NCBI RefSeq assembly: GCF_006542685.1
Contig: NZ_AP019736.1
Span: 1,460,001-1,524,000, forward strand
Source: Alistipes dispar
GTDB taxonomy: Bacteria; Bacteroidota; Bacteroidia; Bacteroidales; Rikenellaceae
DNA: 64,000 nt
Direction of reading: 5' to 3'
Below, in pieces: positions 33,462-41,435 of this stretch (the first letter of the stretch is position 1; every line of letters begins with the position of its first letter). Made by a program: the position numbers and the translations under genes. The notes under the pieces are model-generated. The model was not told the DNA's origin. It saw only the letters and a list, made by a program, of their open reading frames with translations, and ran no database searches.

Positions 33462-33881
33462 TTATTTGAAGGCGCCCCAGATCTCCGTCACCACGGCGGT
33501 CAGGAACGCTGCGACCACGGCGACATAGGCCACCAGGACGCTCGTTTCGGTAATTACGGTTTCACTGCGCGGGAAGAAATCGTTGTTCTGCAGGTCGACG
33601 ATGTTCACCGTGTGGCCGGCGGCGATGAAGTACGACACGCCGACTACGACGATGATAAGCGCCAGGGAGAGGATCGTCCCCTTGATGCCCGCAGGGTTCT
33701 GGATCATTCCGAAGACGGCGCAGAAGATGGCGGCCGCAATGCCGAACACCAGGAGGAAGTAGCTCCACATGAGGTTCGCGCTGATGGCCGCATCCGAGCC
33801 GCCGGTGGCGATCGCGTAGACCAGAAGGACCGCCGTGATCACCATCAGAATGCCCAGCATTATGTTAAGTATCTTTTTCAT
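33462..33881 (-). CDS. Small membrane protein within the ExbB-ExbD cassette
   Basis: A 139-residue protein with four predicted membrane segments (about 5-27, 38-60, 70-90 and 112-132) and no recognised domain. It lies between the ExbB and ExbD genes (27 and 11 bases away). Its position suggests a lineage-specific accessory of the TonB-type motor, but nothing in the sequence shows this directly. A single Asp-Asn-Asn loop precedes the last helix. Confidence 0.8.
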   Translation of the reverse strand: MKKILNIMLGILMVITAVLLVYAIATGGSDAAISANLMWSYFLLVFGIAAAIFCAVFGMIQNPAGIKGTILSLALIIVVVGVSYFIAAGHTVNIVDLQNNDFFPRSETVITETSVLVAYVAVVAAFLTAVVTEIWGAFK

Positions 33882-33908
33882 AATTGCTTTCGAATCTTTA
33901 GCGTTGGA

Positions 33909-34643
33909 TTATTTCTTGTTGTAAGCCGTCAGAATATCCATCAGCGTGATGGACGAATCCTCCATATCGTTTACCAGAGAGTCGATCTTCGAAACGATAT
34001 AGTTGTAGAACAGCTGAAGAACAACCGCAGCGATAAGACCGAAGAGCGTCGTCAGAAGGGCGACCTTGATACCGCCGGCAACGAGCGTCGGGCTGATATC
34101 GCCGGCAGCCTGGATCTGGTCGAATGCCTGGATCATGCCGACTACGGTACCCATGAATCCCAACATGGGCGACAGGGCGATGAACAGACCGATCCACGTC
34201 AGACCCGACTCCATCTGTCCGGTCTGAACCGAACCGTACGATACGACGGCCTTCTCGACCGAGTCGAGACCCTGGTTGTAGCGGTCCAGACCCTGATAGT
34301 AGATCGAAGCGATCGGGCCGCGCGTGTTGCGGCAAACTTCCTTGGCAGCCTCGATGCCGCCGTTCTTCAGAGCCTCCTCCACGCTGGCGACGAGCTTCTT
34401 CGAGTTGATCGTCGAGAGCGACAGGTAGAGTACGCGCTCGATGGCTACGGCCAGACCGACGACCAGACAGAGAAGCACCGGAAGCATCCACTCCCAGCCA
34501 CCTTCGAGGAACTTCTGCATCATCACGTGGTGCATGCTTTCGCCTGCGACCTGAGTTTCAGCTGCGGCGGCTGCCTCCTGCGCGAACGCATTAACGGTTC
34601 CCAATACGGACAGGGCAACCGACGAAATAAGGAATTTTTTCAT
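33909..34643 (-). CDS. exbB: MotA/TolQ/ExbB proton channel family protein
   Basis: Stator subunit of the TonB/Tol-type motor, 244 residues. An N-terminal export-like hydrophobic segment is followed by a Gln/Ala-rich loop. Three membrane helices come next: about 53-72, then the pair near 150-175 (LTWIGLFIALSPMLGFMGTVVGMIQAF) and 190-215 (VALLTTLFGLIAAVVLQLFYNY), which form the channel. It is the first gene of a four-gene cassette with the small membrane protein and two ExbD genes. No tonB gene is next to it in this window. Confidence 0.93.
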   Translation of the reverse strand: MKKFLISSVALSVLGTVNAFAQEAAAAAETQVAGESMHHVMMQKFLEGGWEWMLPVLLCLVVGLAVAIERVLYLSLSTINSKKLVASVEEALKNGGIEAAKEVCRNTRGPIASIYYQGLDRYNQGLDSVEKAVVSYGSVQTGQMESGLTWIGLFIALSPMLGFMGTVVGMIQAFDQIQAAGDISPTLVAGGIKVALLTTLFGLIAAVVLQLFYNYIVSKIDSLVNDMEDSSITLMDILTAYNKK

Positions 34644-35004
34644 AGTTGTGTTTAGATAAATGATTTGATTAGTTGAATTTTTATTAGTTTGTGTTTTTTC
34701 TGGTTTCTTCTTTTTTCCCTCTTCCGGTCCGGGGCTTTCCCGCAGGGTCCGTGCCCGCCGGTTTCCCTCCGGTCGTCCGGTCCGTTTATTTTTTATTAAA
34801 AATTCGTCATTTTACACTTTCCTCCTTCCGCCGGAACGCCTTTTCTGCGTTTCGCACGGTTCCGGGCATGTCGCCTTCTTATGCATTCTCAAATCCCGAA
34901 GCGGAATTCCGGATTTGTGCAATTATCAGTCAATCAGTTATTTGCCCTGCCGCAGGCCCGTCCGTCTCCCCCGAGGGGGCCCGAAAAGGGTCCATTAGCA
35001 GTGC
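34644..35004. other. Long leader region upstream of exbB
   Basis: About 360 bases with no gene. If transcription starts at the promoter at 35005-35035, this stretch is a long 5' leader of the exb cassette. It has alternating pyrimidine-rich tracts (34681-34740, 34790-34850). I did not recognise a riboswitch or a clear terminator in it. Confidence 0.4.
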
Positions 35005-35035
35005 GAAATATAGGAAAAAATTTTGTTCCGTGCAA
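35005..35035 (-). promoter_or_regulatory. Candidate promoter of the exbB-exbD cassette
   Basis: Minus strand TTG (35035-35033), 20 bases, then TATATTTC (35012-35005), one mismatch from TAnnTTTG. It lies directly after the ansA stop and would give a leader of about 355 bases before exbB. Confidence 0.5.
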
Positions 35036-35039
35036 CGGT

Positions 35040-36068
35040 TCAATCCGTAAATTCTCCCCGCAGGGGCCTCCGCAGCAGCCGTTCGGTCTCTTCGCGGGGG
35101 AGTTCCAGTCCGAGTACGTACATGAGTTTGGTGACGGCGGCCTCGGAGGTCATGTCGCAGCCGCAGAGGACGCCGGTTTCCTGGAGCCGCAGTCCGGTTT
35201 CGTAAAGCTCCATCGAGACGCGTCCGCCGCCGCACTGGGTGATGTTCAGCACGATCACGCCGCGGGCGATGGTCTCCCGCAGCAGGCGGATGAACCACCC
35301 GGAGGTCGGGGCGTTCCCCGCGCCGTAGGTTTCGAGCACGACGGCCCGCAGTCCCGGGGCCGAGAGCGCCGCGCGCAGGATCTCCTCGTCGAGCCCCGGG
35401 AAGAGCTTGACGAGCGCGATGCCGCGGGCCAGGCGGGTGGCGATGCGCAGTTCGGCGGCCGGGGCGGCGGGGCGCAGGATGGCCGGGAGGTTGTAGGCGA
35501 TGTTCACCCCCACCTCGGCCAGCGGCGGATAGTTGTCGGAACAGAAGGCGTTGAGCGCCTCGGCGCTCCGTTTCGAGGTCCTGTTGGCGCGGAACAGCCG
35601 GTTCTGGAAATAGAGCGACACCTCGGGGACCACGGGCCGGCCGTCGCGCTGGGCCCCGGCGATCTCGATGGCCGTGATGAGGTTCTCGCGGCCGTCGGTG
35701 CGCAGTACGCCGATCGGAATCTGGCTGCCGGTGAAGACCACGGGCTTGGCGAGGTTCTCGAGCATGAAACTCAGCGCCGAGGCGGTATAGGACATGGTGT
35801 CGGTCCCGTGCAGTACGACGAAGCCGTCGTAGCGGGCGTAGTTGTCGCGGATCAGCCCGGCCAGCGCCGCCCAGTTCGACGGCTCGACGTTCGAGGAGTC
35901 GATCACGGGCGACATGGTCAGCACGTCGATGTCCACGTTGAGCCGCTTGAGCGAGGGAAACTCGTCGTAGATGCCGCTGAAGTCGAAGGGAACCAGCGCA
36001 CCGGTCTCGGCGTCGGTCTTCATGCCGATCGTGCCGCCGGTGTAGATAATCAGGATGGAAGAGCGCAT
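35040..36068 (-). CDS. ansA: L-asparaginase, type I (cytoplasmic)
   Basis: Hydrolyses asparagine to aspartate and ammonia. The 342-residue protein has no signal peptide. Both active-site signatures are visible: IYTGGTIGM (catalytic Thr near residue 12) and VLHGTDTMSYTASALSF (Thr-Asp pair near 90). The LetygAGNAP-like segment (VVLETYGAGNAPTSGW) near 235 completes the family. It follows the TIGR04076 gene by 6 bases and is the last gene of the dprA operon. Confidence 0.94.
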   Translation of the reverse strand: MRSSILIIYTGGTIGMKTDAETGALVPFDFSGIYDEFPSLKRLNVDIDVLTMSPVIDSSNVEPSNWAALAGLIRDNYARYDGFVVLHGTDTMSYTASALSFMLENLAKPVVFTGSQIPIGVLRTDGRENLITAIEIAGAQRDGRPVVPEVSLYFQNRLFRANRTSKRSAEALNAFCSDNYPPLAEVGVNIAYNLPAILRPAAPAAELRIATRLARGIALVKLFPGLDEEILRAALSAPGLRAVVLETYGAGNAPTSGWFIRLLRETIARGVIVLNITQCGGGRVSMELYETGLRLQETGVLCGCDMTSEAAVTKLMYVLGLELPREETERLLRRPLRGEFTD

Positions 36069-36074
36069 GTCGTC

Positions 36075-36389
36075 TTATTTCTCGTTGTTTTCGATGGTTT
36101 CGATCAGGAAGCTCACGGGCCGGAACCCGTCGTTGCAGGAGAGCATCGCCGAGGCGGGGTTCCGCATCCATCCGTCGTAGAAGTCCGTCGCGCCGTGCGC
36201 GAGCGCCATGACGAAGGGCGAAAGGGTCTGCCAGGCGCTTGGGCACAGCCCTTCGGGCCGCTGCATGCCGTCGGAGACGAAGACCTGCCCCTCGTGCAGG
36301 TCGCAGGCGTGCTCGATCGGGTTTTCGTAGCGTTCCATCAGGTCCTTGTGGCAGACCTTGCGGATGACGGTGATCCGGACGTTTTTCAT
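36075..36389 (-). CDS. TIGR04076 family protein
   Basis: A small 104-residue cytoplasmic protein of the TIGR04076 family, of unknown function. It shows the family's pattern: an N-terminal strand (VRITVIRKV), a Cys in EHACDLHEGQ, then CPSAWQTLSPF and a C-terminal block with MLSCNDGFRPVSFLIE. The ATG at 36389 overlaps the tatD stop (ATGA), which fixes the start. It is followed after 6 bases by ansA. Confidence 0.85.
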   Translation of the reverse strand: MKNVRITVIRKVCHKDLMERYENPIEHACDLHEGQVFVSDGMQRPEGLCPSAWQTLSPFVMALAHGATDFYDGWMRNPASAMLSCNDGFRPVSFLIETIENNEK

Positions 36390-37255
36390 GGGCGGGTGTC
36401 GTTTGGGGTTTTTCCGTGGCCGGACGGAGCGTCCTCCCGCGCGGGGGAGCCGGACGGCATCTGCGGCCGGCCGAACATCCGCCGGGCGTTGGCCGTCGTC
36501 GCGGCGGCGACCTCCTCCGGGTCGAGCCCCTTGATTTCGGCGACCTTGTCGCAGACGTAGCGCACGTAGGCCGATTCGTTGCGCCGGCCCCGGTGGGGGA
36601 CGGGTGTCAGGTAGGGGCAGTCGGTCTCCAGCACGATGTCGCGCAGCTCCATTTCGCGCACGGTTTCCGCCAGGAGGCTCTTCTTGAAGGTCACCACGCC
36701 GCCGATGCCGAAGACGAAGTCGCCCAGCGTGCGCAGTTCGCGGTAGGTCGCGGCCGTGTCCGAATAGGCGTGGAAGACGCCCCGCAGGCCGCGGCCGCGG
36801 TACTCCCGGACGATCTCCAGCGTCTCGGGCCACGCCTCGCGGGTGTGGACGGCCACGGGCAGGCCGTATTGCAGCGCCAGGTCGATCTGCCGCCGGAAGG
36901 CCTCCGTCTGCTCCGCCCGGAAATCCCGGCTCCAGTAGAGGTCGAGACCGATCTCGCCCACGGCGCAGAAAGGCGGAATCCCTTCGGGCGGGGTTTGCAG
37001 GAGGCGTTCGACCGTCGCCAGCTCCTCCCGCCAGCGGGGATTGCCGTTCACCGACGTCGGGTGAAGCCCCATCATCGGAACGCACCGCCCGGGATGGCGG
37101 CGGCACAGCCCGAACAGCCGTTCGTGGCTGCCGGAGTCGATGGCCGGCAGCAGCAGGCGTTCCACGCCGGCTTCCGCGGCGCGGGCGAGCGCCTCTTCGC
37201 GGTCGGCGTCGAATTCGGGTTCGTACAGGTGCGAATGGGTGTCTGTCAGATTCAT
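36386..37255 (-). CDS. tatD: TatD-family metal-dependent hydrolase (deoxyribonuclease)
   Basis: Metal-dependent hydrolase of 289 residues acting as a 3'-to-5' exonuclease in known members. Metal-binding motifs are in order: DTHSHLYEPEFD (His pair near 7-9), GLHPTSV near 63-69, GEIGLDLYW (Glu near 96), VAVHTREA, GVFHAYSD and LETDCPYLTP (Asp near 211). The C-terminal about 25 residues are a Pro/Gly/Ser-rich tail not usual for the family. It overlaps both neighbours by 4 bases. Confidence 0.94.
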   Translation of the reverse strand: MNLTDTHSHLYEPEFDADREEALARAAEAGVERLLLPAIDSGSHERLFGLCRRHPGRCVPMMGLHPTSVNGNPRWREELATVERLLQTPPEGIPPFCAVGEIGLDLYWSRDFRAEQTEAFRRQIDLALQYGLPVAVHTREAWPETLEIVREYRGRGLRGVFHAYSDTAATYRELRTLGDFVFGIGGVVTFKKSLLAETVREMELRDIVLETDCPYLTPVPHRGRRNESAYVRYVCDKVAEIKGLDPEEVAAATTANARRMFGRPQMPSGSPAREDAPSGHGKTPNDTRP

Positions 37256-38352
37256 AGCTTCATGTAACGGTTTCCGGGAAGCTGGCGCACGGCGCCTGCC
37301 AGCTCCAGCCCGACGAGGAGCGTCGCCAGCGTTCCGGGGTCGAGGCCGCTCGCTCCGGCGAGGTGTTCGGTCGTGACGGGGTCGTTCGTGCGGAAGCATC
37401 CGAGCAGTCCCGCTTCGTCGGGCGTCAGCTCCGGCGTGGGAACCTTTTGCCGCAGCGTCGCGGGGTCGGGGCCGAGGTCCCACATGAGCTCCCGGACGAT
37501 GTCTCCGGCCGTCAGCACCAGTTGCGCCTTGCGGTTGCGGATCAGGTGGTTGGTTCCGGCCGAGCTCCGGTCGGTGGCGCGTCCCGGCACGGCCATCACC
37601 GTCCGGTCGTAGGAGTCGGCGCAATGGGCCGTTACGAGCGACCCGCCGCTGTCGGGCGACTCGACGACGACGCATCCGGCGCCGAGCGCGGCGATGATGC
37701 GGTTGCGCGCGAGGTAGAACGACCCGTTCTGCTTCGTCTGCGACGGCAGTTCGGTGACCAGCGCGCCCCCGTGGTCCAGAATGTCGCGCGCCAGTCCCGC
37801 GTGCTGGGCCGGCGTGACCCCCGGAAGCGGATTGGCCAGCACCGCCACGGTCCGCACCCCTGCGGCGAGTGCGGCCCGGTGGGCCGCCGCGTCGATGCCG
37901 AAGGCCAGCCCGCTGACGATGCAGAGTCCCGGAACCCGTTCGGCCAGCCCTTCGATCAGCCTGTTGCACATGTGCTGGCCGTAGGGCGTCGCGTCGCGCG
38001 TCCCGACGACCGCAATGCAGCGGGCCGTCAGGGCTTCCGCATCGCCCTTGATGTACAGGACATGGGGGTAGTCGGGCGTCTCCCGCAGCAGGGCGGGGTA
38101 TTGCGGGTCGGTCGATGCGACGGCTGTCAGGCCGTTGCGGCGGCAGTGCTCCAACTCCCGCTCCGCGGCCGGAAACCCCTTGCGGCGCACGATCTGCCGG
38201 GCCGCTTCGGGCCGGAGCGCCGCCCGGCCGGTCAGTTCCTCCTCGGTCGCGGCGAAGATCCGCGCGGCGCTGCCGAAACACTCCAGGAGGTGCACGGCGC
38301 TCTTCACGCCGATTCCCGGGGTCATCTGCAATGCTATATCTTCGGGGGACAT
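37252..38352 (-). CDS. dprA: DNA-processing protein DprA/Smf
   Basis: Loads RecA onto incoming single-stranded DNA during natural transformation and is also widely kept in non-competent bacteria. The 366-residue protein has an N-terminal helix-hairpin-helix region (TPGIGVKSAVHLLECFGS) and the Rossmann-like DprA core with VGTRDATPYG, IVSGLAFGIDAAAHRAAL and RNRIIAALGAGCVVVES. It ends in a winged-helix C-terminus. I chose MSPEDIAL at 38352; the longer open frame upstream is spurious and overlaps the tRNA promoter on the other strand. It leads a four-gene operon. Confidence 0.95.
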   Translation of the reverse strand: MSPEDIALQMTPGIGVKSAVHLLECFGSAARIFAATEEELTGRAALRPEAARQIVRRKGFPAAERELEHCRRNGLTAVASTDPQYPALLRETPDYPHVLYIKGDAEALTARCIAVVGTRDATPYGQHMCNRLIEGLAERVPGLCIVSGLAFGIDAAAHRAALAAGVRTVAVLANPLPGVTPAQHAGLARDILDHGGALVTELPSQTKQNGSFYLARNRIIAALGAGCVVVESPDSGGSLVTAHCADSYDRTVMAVPGRATDRSSAGTNHLIRNRKAQLVLTAGDIVRELMWDLGPDPATLRQKVPTPELTPDEAGLLGCFRTNDPVTTEHLAGASGLDPGTLATLLVGLELAGAVRQLPGNRYMKL

Positions 38353-38444
38353 GGCTCGCTGGATTCTTTTGACGAAGTAAAGGTACTGATTTTTGCGAAA
38401 TAACATGAATCCTCGCACGAAATAACGTAAAGTTCGGCGGAAGT

Positions 38445-38475
38445 TTTGCAGATTCTGGAAATGTTTGTATATTTG
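38445..38475 (+). promoter_or_regulatory. Promoter of tRNA-Cys
   Basis: TTTG at 38445-38448, 19 bases, then TATATTTG at 38468-38475: a textbook Bacteroidota promoter on the plus strand. The transcript would start near 38482, about 130 bases before the mature tRNA. Confidence 0.8.
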
Positions 38476-38612
38476 CACTCCCGATGCGCCGAAGCGTTCG
38501 GCCGTCCGAGTTCCGGAGGAGCGGTTTTTGCCGGTCCGGGAAGGGCGGATCCGAAGAAAATAGGTTGGGTTTGTGTTGTAATTGTAATCGGCCGCACGGG
38601 ATGGAACGAGTT

Positions 38613-38683
38613 GGTCTGATGGCCGAGTGGCTAGGCAAAGGTCTGCAAAACCTTGTACAGCGGTTCGAATCCGCTTCAGACCT
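38613..38683 (+). tRNA. tRNA-Cys (GCA)
   Basis: A full cloverleaf can be drawn. The acceptor stem GGTCTGA pairs with TCAGACC, the D stem is GCC/GGC, and the anticodon stem AAGGT/ACCTT encloses loop CTGCAAA with anticodon GCA. The T arm is AGCGG-TTCGAAT-CCGCT. The discriminator base is T (U73), as expected for cysteine. CCA is not encoded. Confidence 0.96.
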
Positions 38684-38688
38684 CGCAT

Positions 38689-38720
38689 AACCCCCTCTGC
38701 AATGCAGAGGGGGTTTTCAT
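38689..38720 (+). terminator. Rho-independent terminator of tRNA-Cys
   Basis: A 12-bp perfect stem (38689-38700 with 38704-38715) with a three-base loop, then TTCATTT. It begins six bases after the tRNA. Confidence 0.9.
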
Positions 38721-38982
38721 TTCCCCCCCCCTCCGCATTTTTCCGGAGCCGTGCTTTTTCGGGATTCCGCCTTTTCCGTGTTTTCAGGGGAAGGGAAGCT
38801 CTTCCGGAACCGTTCGGGCGGGGATGGCTGCCGGTCTTCTGCTCTCCGCGTGCGGTTCCGCGGATGCGGTTTCGGGCGAAACGGGTCGAAGGATGCCGTT
38901 CGGCGTCGTCCGGTCCCGGCGGGGGGCGGAGCGGGATGTGTCCGCCCCCGGCGGCCGTATTGCGCGGCGGCGGGAAAATCGA
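38721..38982. other. G+C-rich spacer between tRNA-Cys and the alpha-galactosidase gene
   Basis: About 260 bases with a poly-C tract at its left edge and several open frames of biased Arg/Pro composition. None has a ribosome-binding site or recognisable similarity. I see no gene here. Confidence 0.4.
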
Positions 38983-39011
38983 ATGCCCCGGGCCTGCAAG
39001 GCCCGGGGCAT
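38983..39011 (-). terminator. Terminator of the alpha-galactosidase gene
   Basis: A perfect 12-bp G+C-rich stem (38983-38994 with 39000-39011) with a five-base loop, followed on the minus strand by TCGATTTT. It lies 23 bases beyond the stop. Confidence 0.75.
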
Positions 39012-39034
39012 CGGAATTCGGGGAGAGCGGGGCG

Positions 39035-41239
39035 TCAGCGCGCCTCAAGGAGGAAAACGGCGCTGTCGTAGATCCTGGAGAGTTTGGGGTTGAGACCCAT
39101 GCGGGAGAGCAGTTCGCCGCTGAACGTGCCGCCGTCGAACCAGAAGCGGGGTTCCTCCGTATTCATTTCGCGCACGGTGTACCGGGTGTCGGGATCGAGT
39201 CCCCGGATGCGGAACTGCGGGACGGTGCGGCTCTGGTAGAGCAGGCAGTAGGTGAACACCACGGCCCGGCGCTTGTCTTTCGAGACATAGGCCAGTCCGT
39301 AACAGCCGTCCTCGTCGTAGGGCGAACCGATCCGGTAGAGGTCGCCCTGCATGACGATGTCGCGGTACTCCTTGTAGTCGGCGATGGCGCGGCGGGCCTC
39401 GGCGCGCTCCTCTTCGGTCATGTGCTTGGGCTGCAGCTCCATGCCGAGGCGTCCGGCGCACGCGATGTCGAACCGGAACTTGAGCGGCGTGGAGTTGCCC
39501 GTCTGGAGGTTGGGCGTCACGGAGACGTGCGAACCCATGACGAGCGCGGGGAAGAAGAGGCTCGTGCCGTACTGGATGCGGGTGCGCGAGAGCGCTTCGG
39601 TGTTGTCGCTCGTCCACACCTCGTCGAAGTACCGGAGCGCGCCGTACTCCACGCGCCCTCCGCCCGAGGCGCAGGACTGGATGAGCACGTCGGGGTATTT
39701 GGCGCGGATGCGCTCCATCACCTTGTAGAGTCCCTGCGTGTATTCGATCCAGAAGTGCGACTGTTCGTCGGGCCGCTGGAATGCGGAGCCGATGCTGTTC
39801 GCGCAGCGGTTGGCGTCCCACTTGATGTAGTCGATGTGTTCCGAGAGCCGCATCGTGTTGTCGAATACCCCGAAGACGAAGTCCTGCACCTCGGGGTTCG
39901 AGAGGTCCAGCAGCCATTGGCTGCGCGTCAGGGGCGCTTCGCGGCCGGGCGTGCGGACGATCCATTCGGGGTGCCTCTCGGCCAGTTCGCTGCGGGGGCT
40001 GACCATCTCGGGTTCGATCCAGATGCCGAATTTCAGCCCCTTGTCGTGGGCATAGGAGGCGATGTGGTCGATGCCTTCGGGCAGCTTCTCGCGGTTCACC
40101 TCCCAGTCGCCCAGCCCCGCCTTGTCGTTGTTGCGCGGGTATTTGTTGCCGAACCAGCCGTCGTCGAGCACGAACATTTCGAGCCCCATGGCCGCCGCGT
40201 CGTCGATCATGTCGGTCAGCGTCTTCGCGTCGAACGAGAAGGCCGCGCCCTCCCAACTGTTGAGCAGCGTGGGTGTGGGGACGTGGCCGTGCCATACGCC
40301 GTAGTTGCGGGCCCAGTCGTGGAGGTTGCGGCTCGCGCCGCCCGCGCCGTGGAACGAGTGGGTGTAGATCATCTCGGGGGTCGTGAACGACTCTCCGGGG
40401 CGGAGCCGGTATTCGGAGGCGTCGGGGTTGGCGCCCGCCAGCACGGTGAGCGTCTGACACTCGTCGAGTTCGAAGTTGAGGCGGAAATTTCCGCTCCAGG
40501 CCAGCGAGCCGGCGACGACCTCGCCGCAGTTCTCGTCGAAGCGGTCGTTGCCGAGCGTCAGCATGAAGGAGGGGTTTTCGGCGTGGGTCGTGCGCAGGCC
40601 GCGTGTCGAGGCGATGCTCTTCGATCCGTGGGTCAGCAGCGTGTGCTCCACCTGCGCTTCGCGCGTCCAGGCGCCGTGGAGGTGGGTCAGCAGGTATTTC
40701 TCGGCCCGCAGAGGCATCGCCGACGAGTAGAAGCTGTGCAGCGTCACGGGACCCTTCTCGCGGTTGCGGATGACGGCGCGGGTCGTGATGACGTTTTCGC
40801 GGGCGTAGGCCGTATAGACCAGTTCGACGTCCAGCGGCTGCACGGCGTCGGTCATGCGGACGACGGTTTCGGTCACGTTGTCGTCGGCCAGTTGTCGCGT
40901 CCGGTGCGAGACGTAGCGCAGTTCGGTGTTCAGGTCGCCGTCGGCGTGGGTCACGCGCAGGGCCGGTTCGTGGTAGTTGCGGCCGCCGAAGGCGGGGTAG
41001 GCCACGTCCTCGGTGTTGTGGTCGGGGTGGCGGTAGCTTCGGTATCCGGCCAGCGGGGCGGGGTCGTCGATGCGGCCTCCGAAGTGGAGGAAGCGGACCT
41101 CCTCTCCGGGGGCTGCGCTCAGGATGAGCGAAATGTCGTCGGTCCGGATGTCGATGATCCGTTGCGGGGCGGCGGTCTCCGCCGCGCCTGCCGTGAGGGC
41201 GGCGCCCAGGGCGCTCAACAGGTACGGTAGTTTTCTCAT
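39035..41239 (-). CDS. Alpha-galactosidase, glycoside hydrolase family 36
   Basis: Secreted or periplasmic exo-enzyme releasing alpha-linked galactose from raffinose-type oligosaccharides or galactomannan. The 734-residue protein has a signal peptide (cleavage near AAA), an N-terminal beta-sandwich and the GH36 catalytic barrel. It shows NSWEGAAFSFD, FVLDDGWFG (about 345), DYIKWDANR with the nucleophile Asp475, SCASGGGRVEYGAL and WTSDNTEA with the acid/base Asp545. A C-terminal sandwich follows. It is a stand-alone gene with a likely -7 box TATCTTTG at 41278-41271. It is not adjacent to a SusCD pair. Confidence 0.95.
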   Translation of the reverse strand: MRKLPYLLSALGAALTAGAAETAAPQRIIDIRTDDISLILSAAPGEEVRFLHFGGRIDDPAPLAGYRSYRHPDHNTEDVAYPAFGGRNYHEPALRVTHADGDLNTELRYVSHRTRQLADDNVTETVVRMTDAVQPLDVELVYTAYARENVITTRAVIRNREKGPVTLHSFYSSAMPLRAEKYLLTHLHGAWTREAQVEHTLLTHGSKSIASTRGLRTTHAENPSFMLTLGNDRFDENCGEVVAGSLAWSGNFRLNFELDECQTLTVLAGANPDASEYRLRPGESFTTPEMIYTHSFHGAGGASRNLHDWARNYGVWHGHVPTPTLLNSWEGAAFSFDAKTLTDMIDDAAAMGLEMFVLDDGWFGNKYPRNNDKAGLGDWEVNREKLPEGIDHIASYAHDKGLKFGIWIEPEMVSPRSELAERHPEWIVRTPGREAPLTRSQWLLDLSNPEVQDFVFGVFDNTMRLSEHIDYIKWDANRCANSIGSAFQRPDEQSHFWIEYTQGLYKVMERIRAKYPDVLIQSCASGGGRVEYGALRYFDEVWTSDNTEALSRTRIQYGTSLFFPALVMGSHVSVTPNLQTGNSTPLKFRFDIACAGRLGMELQPKHMTEEERAEARRAIADYKEYRDIVMQGDLYRIGSPYDEDGCYGLAYVSKDKRRAVVFTYCLLYQSRTVPQFRIRGLDPDTRYTVREMNTEEPRFWFDGGTFSGELLSRMGLNPKLSRIYDSAVFLLEAR

Positions 41240-41270
41240 GTGAAAGGTTCGGTATTAACGCTGTGAAGGA

Positions 41271-41278
41271 CAAAGATA
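41271..41278 (-). promoter_or_regulatory. Candidate -7 box of the alpha-galactosidase gene
   Basis: TATCTTTG on the minus strand, 32 bases before the start codon. The -33 region (TTTCG near 41302-41298) matches only in part. The same intergenic region carries TATCTTTG on the plus strand at 41407-41414, 22 bases before the maturase start. Confidence 0.45.
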
Positions 41279-41435
41279 GTAAAATGTCGAAATAAAACGA
41301 AATGTTCCGTAATTCCTCCGCGTTTCGATCCGTATGCGGCGCGGCGCCGTCGGAGGCCGCCCGCCTCTTTTGCTCCGTCCGGAGCGGAGGACGGCGGTTT
41401 TATTCCTATCTTTGGGCCGTAAACTCGTCCGGACG

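Noticed and set aside
38613..38683. tRNA-Cys as an integration hotspot with an island
   Set aside because: I looked for an integrase gene or a repeat of the tRNA 3' end nearby and saw neither.
38352..39048. A 232-codon N-terminal extension of DprA
   Set aside because: It would overlap the tRNA-Cys gene on the other strand and its promoter. The internal ATG at 38352 gives the normal DprA length.
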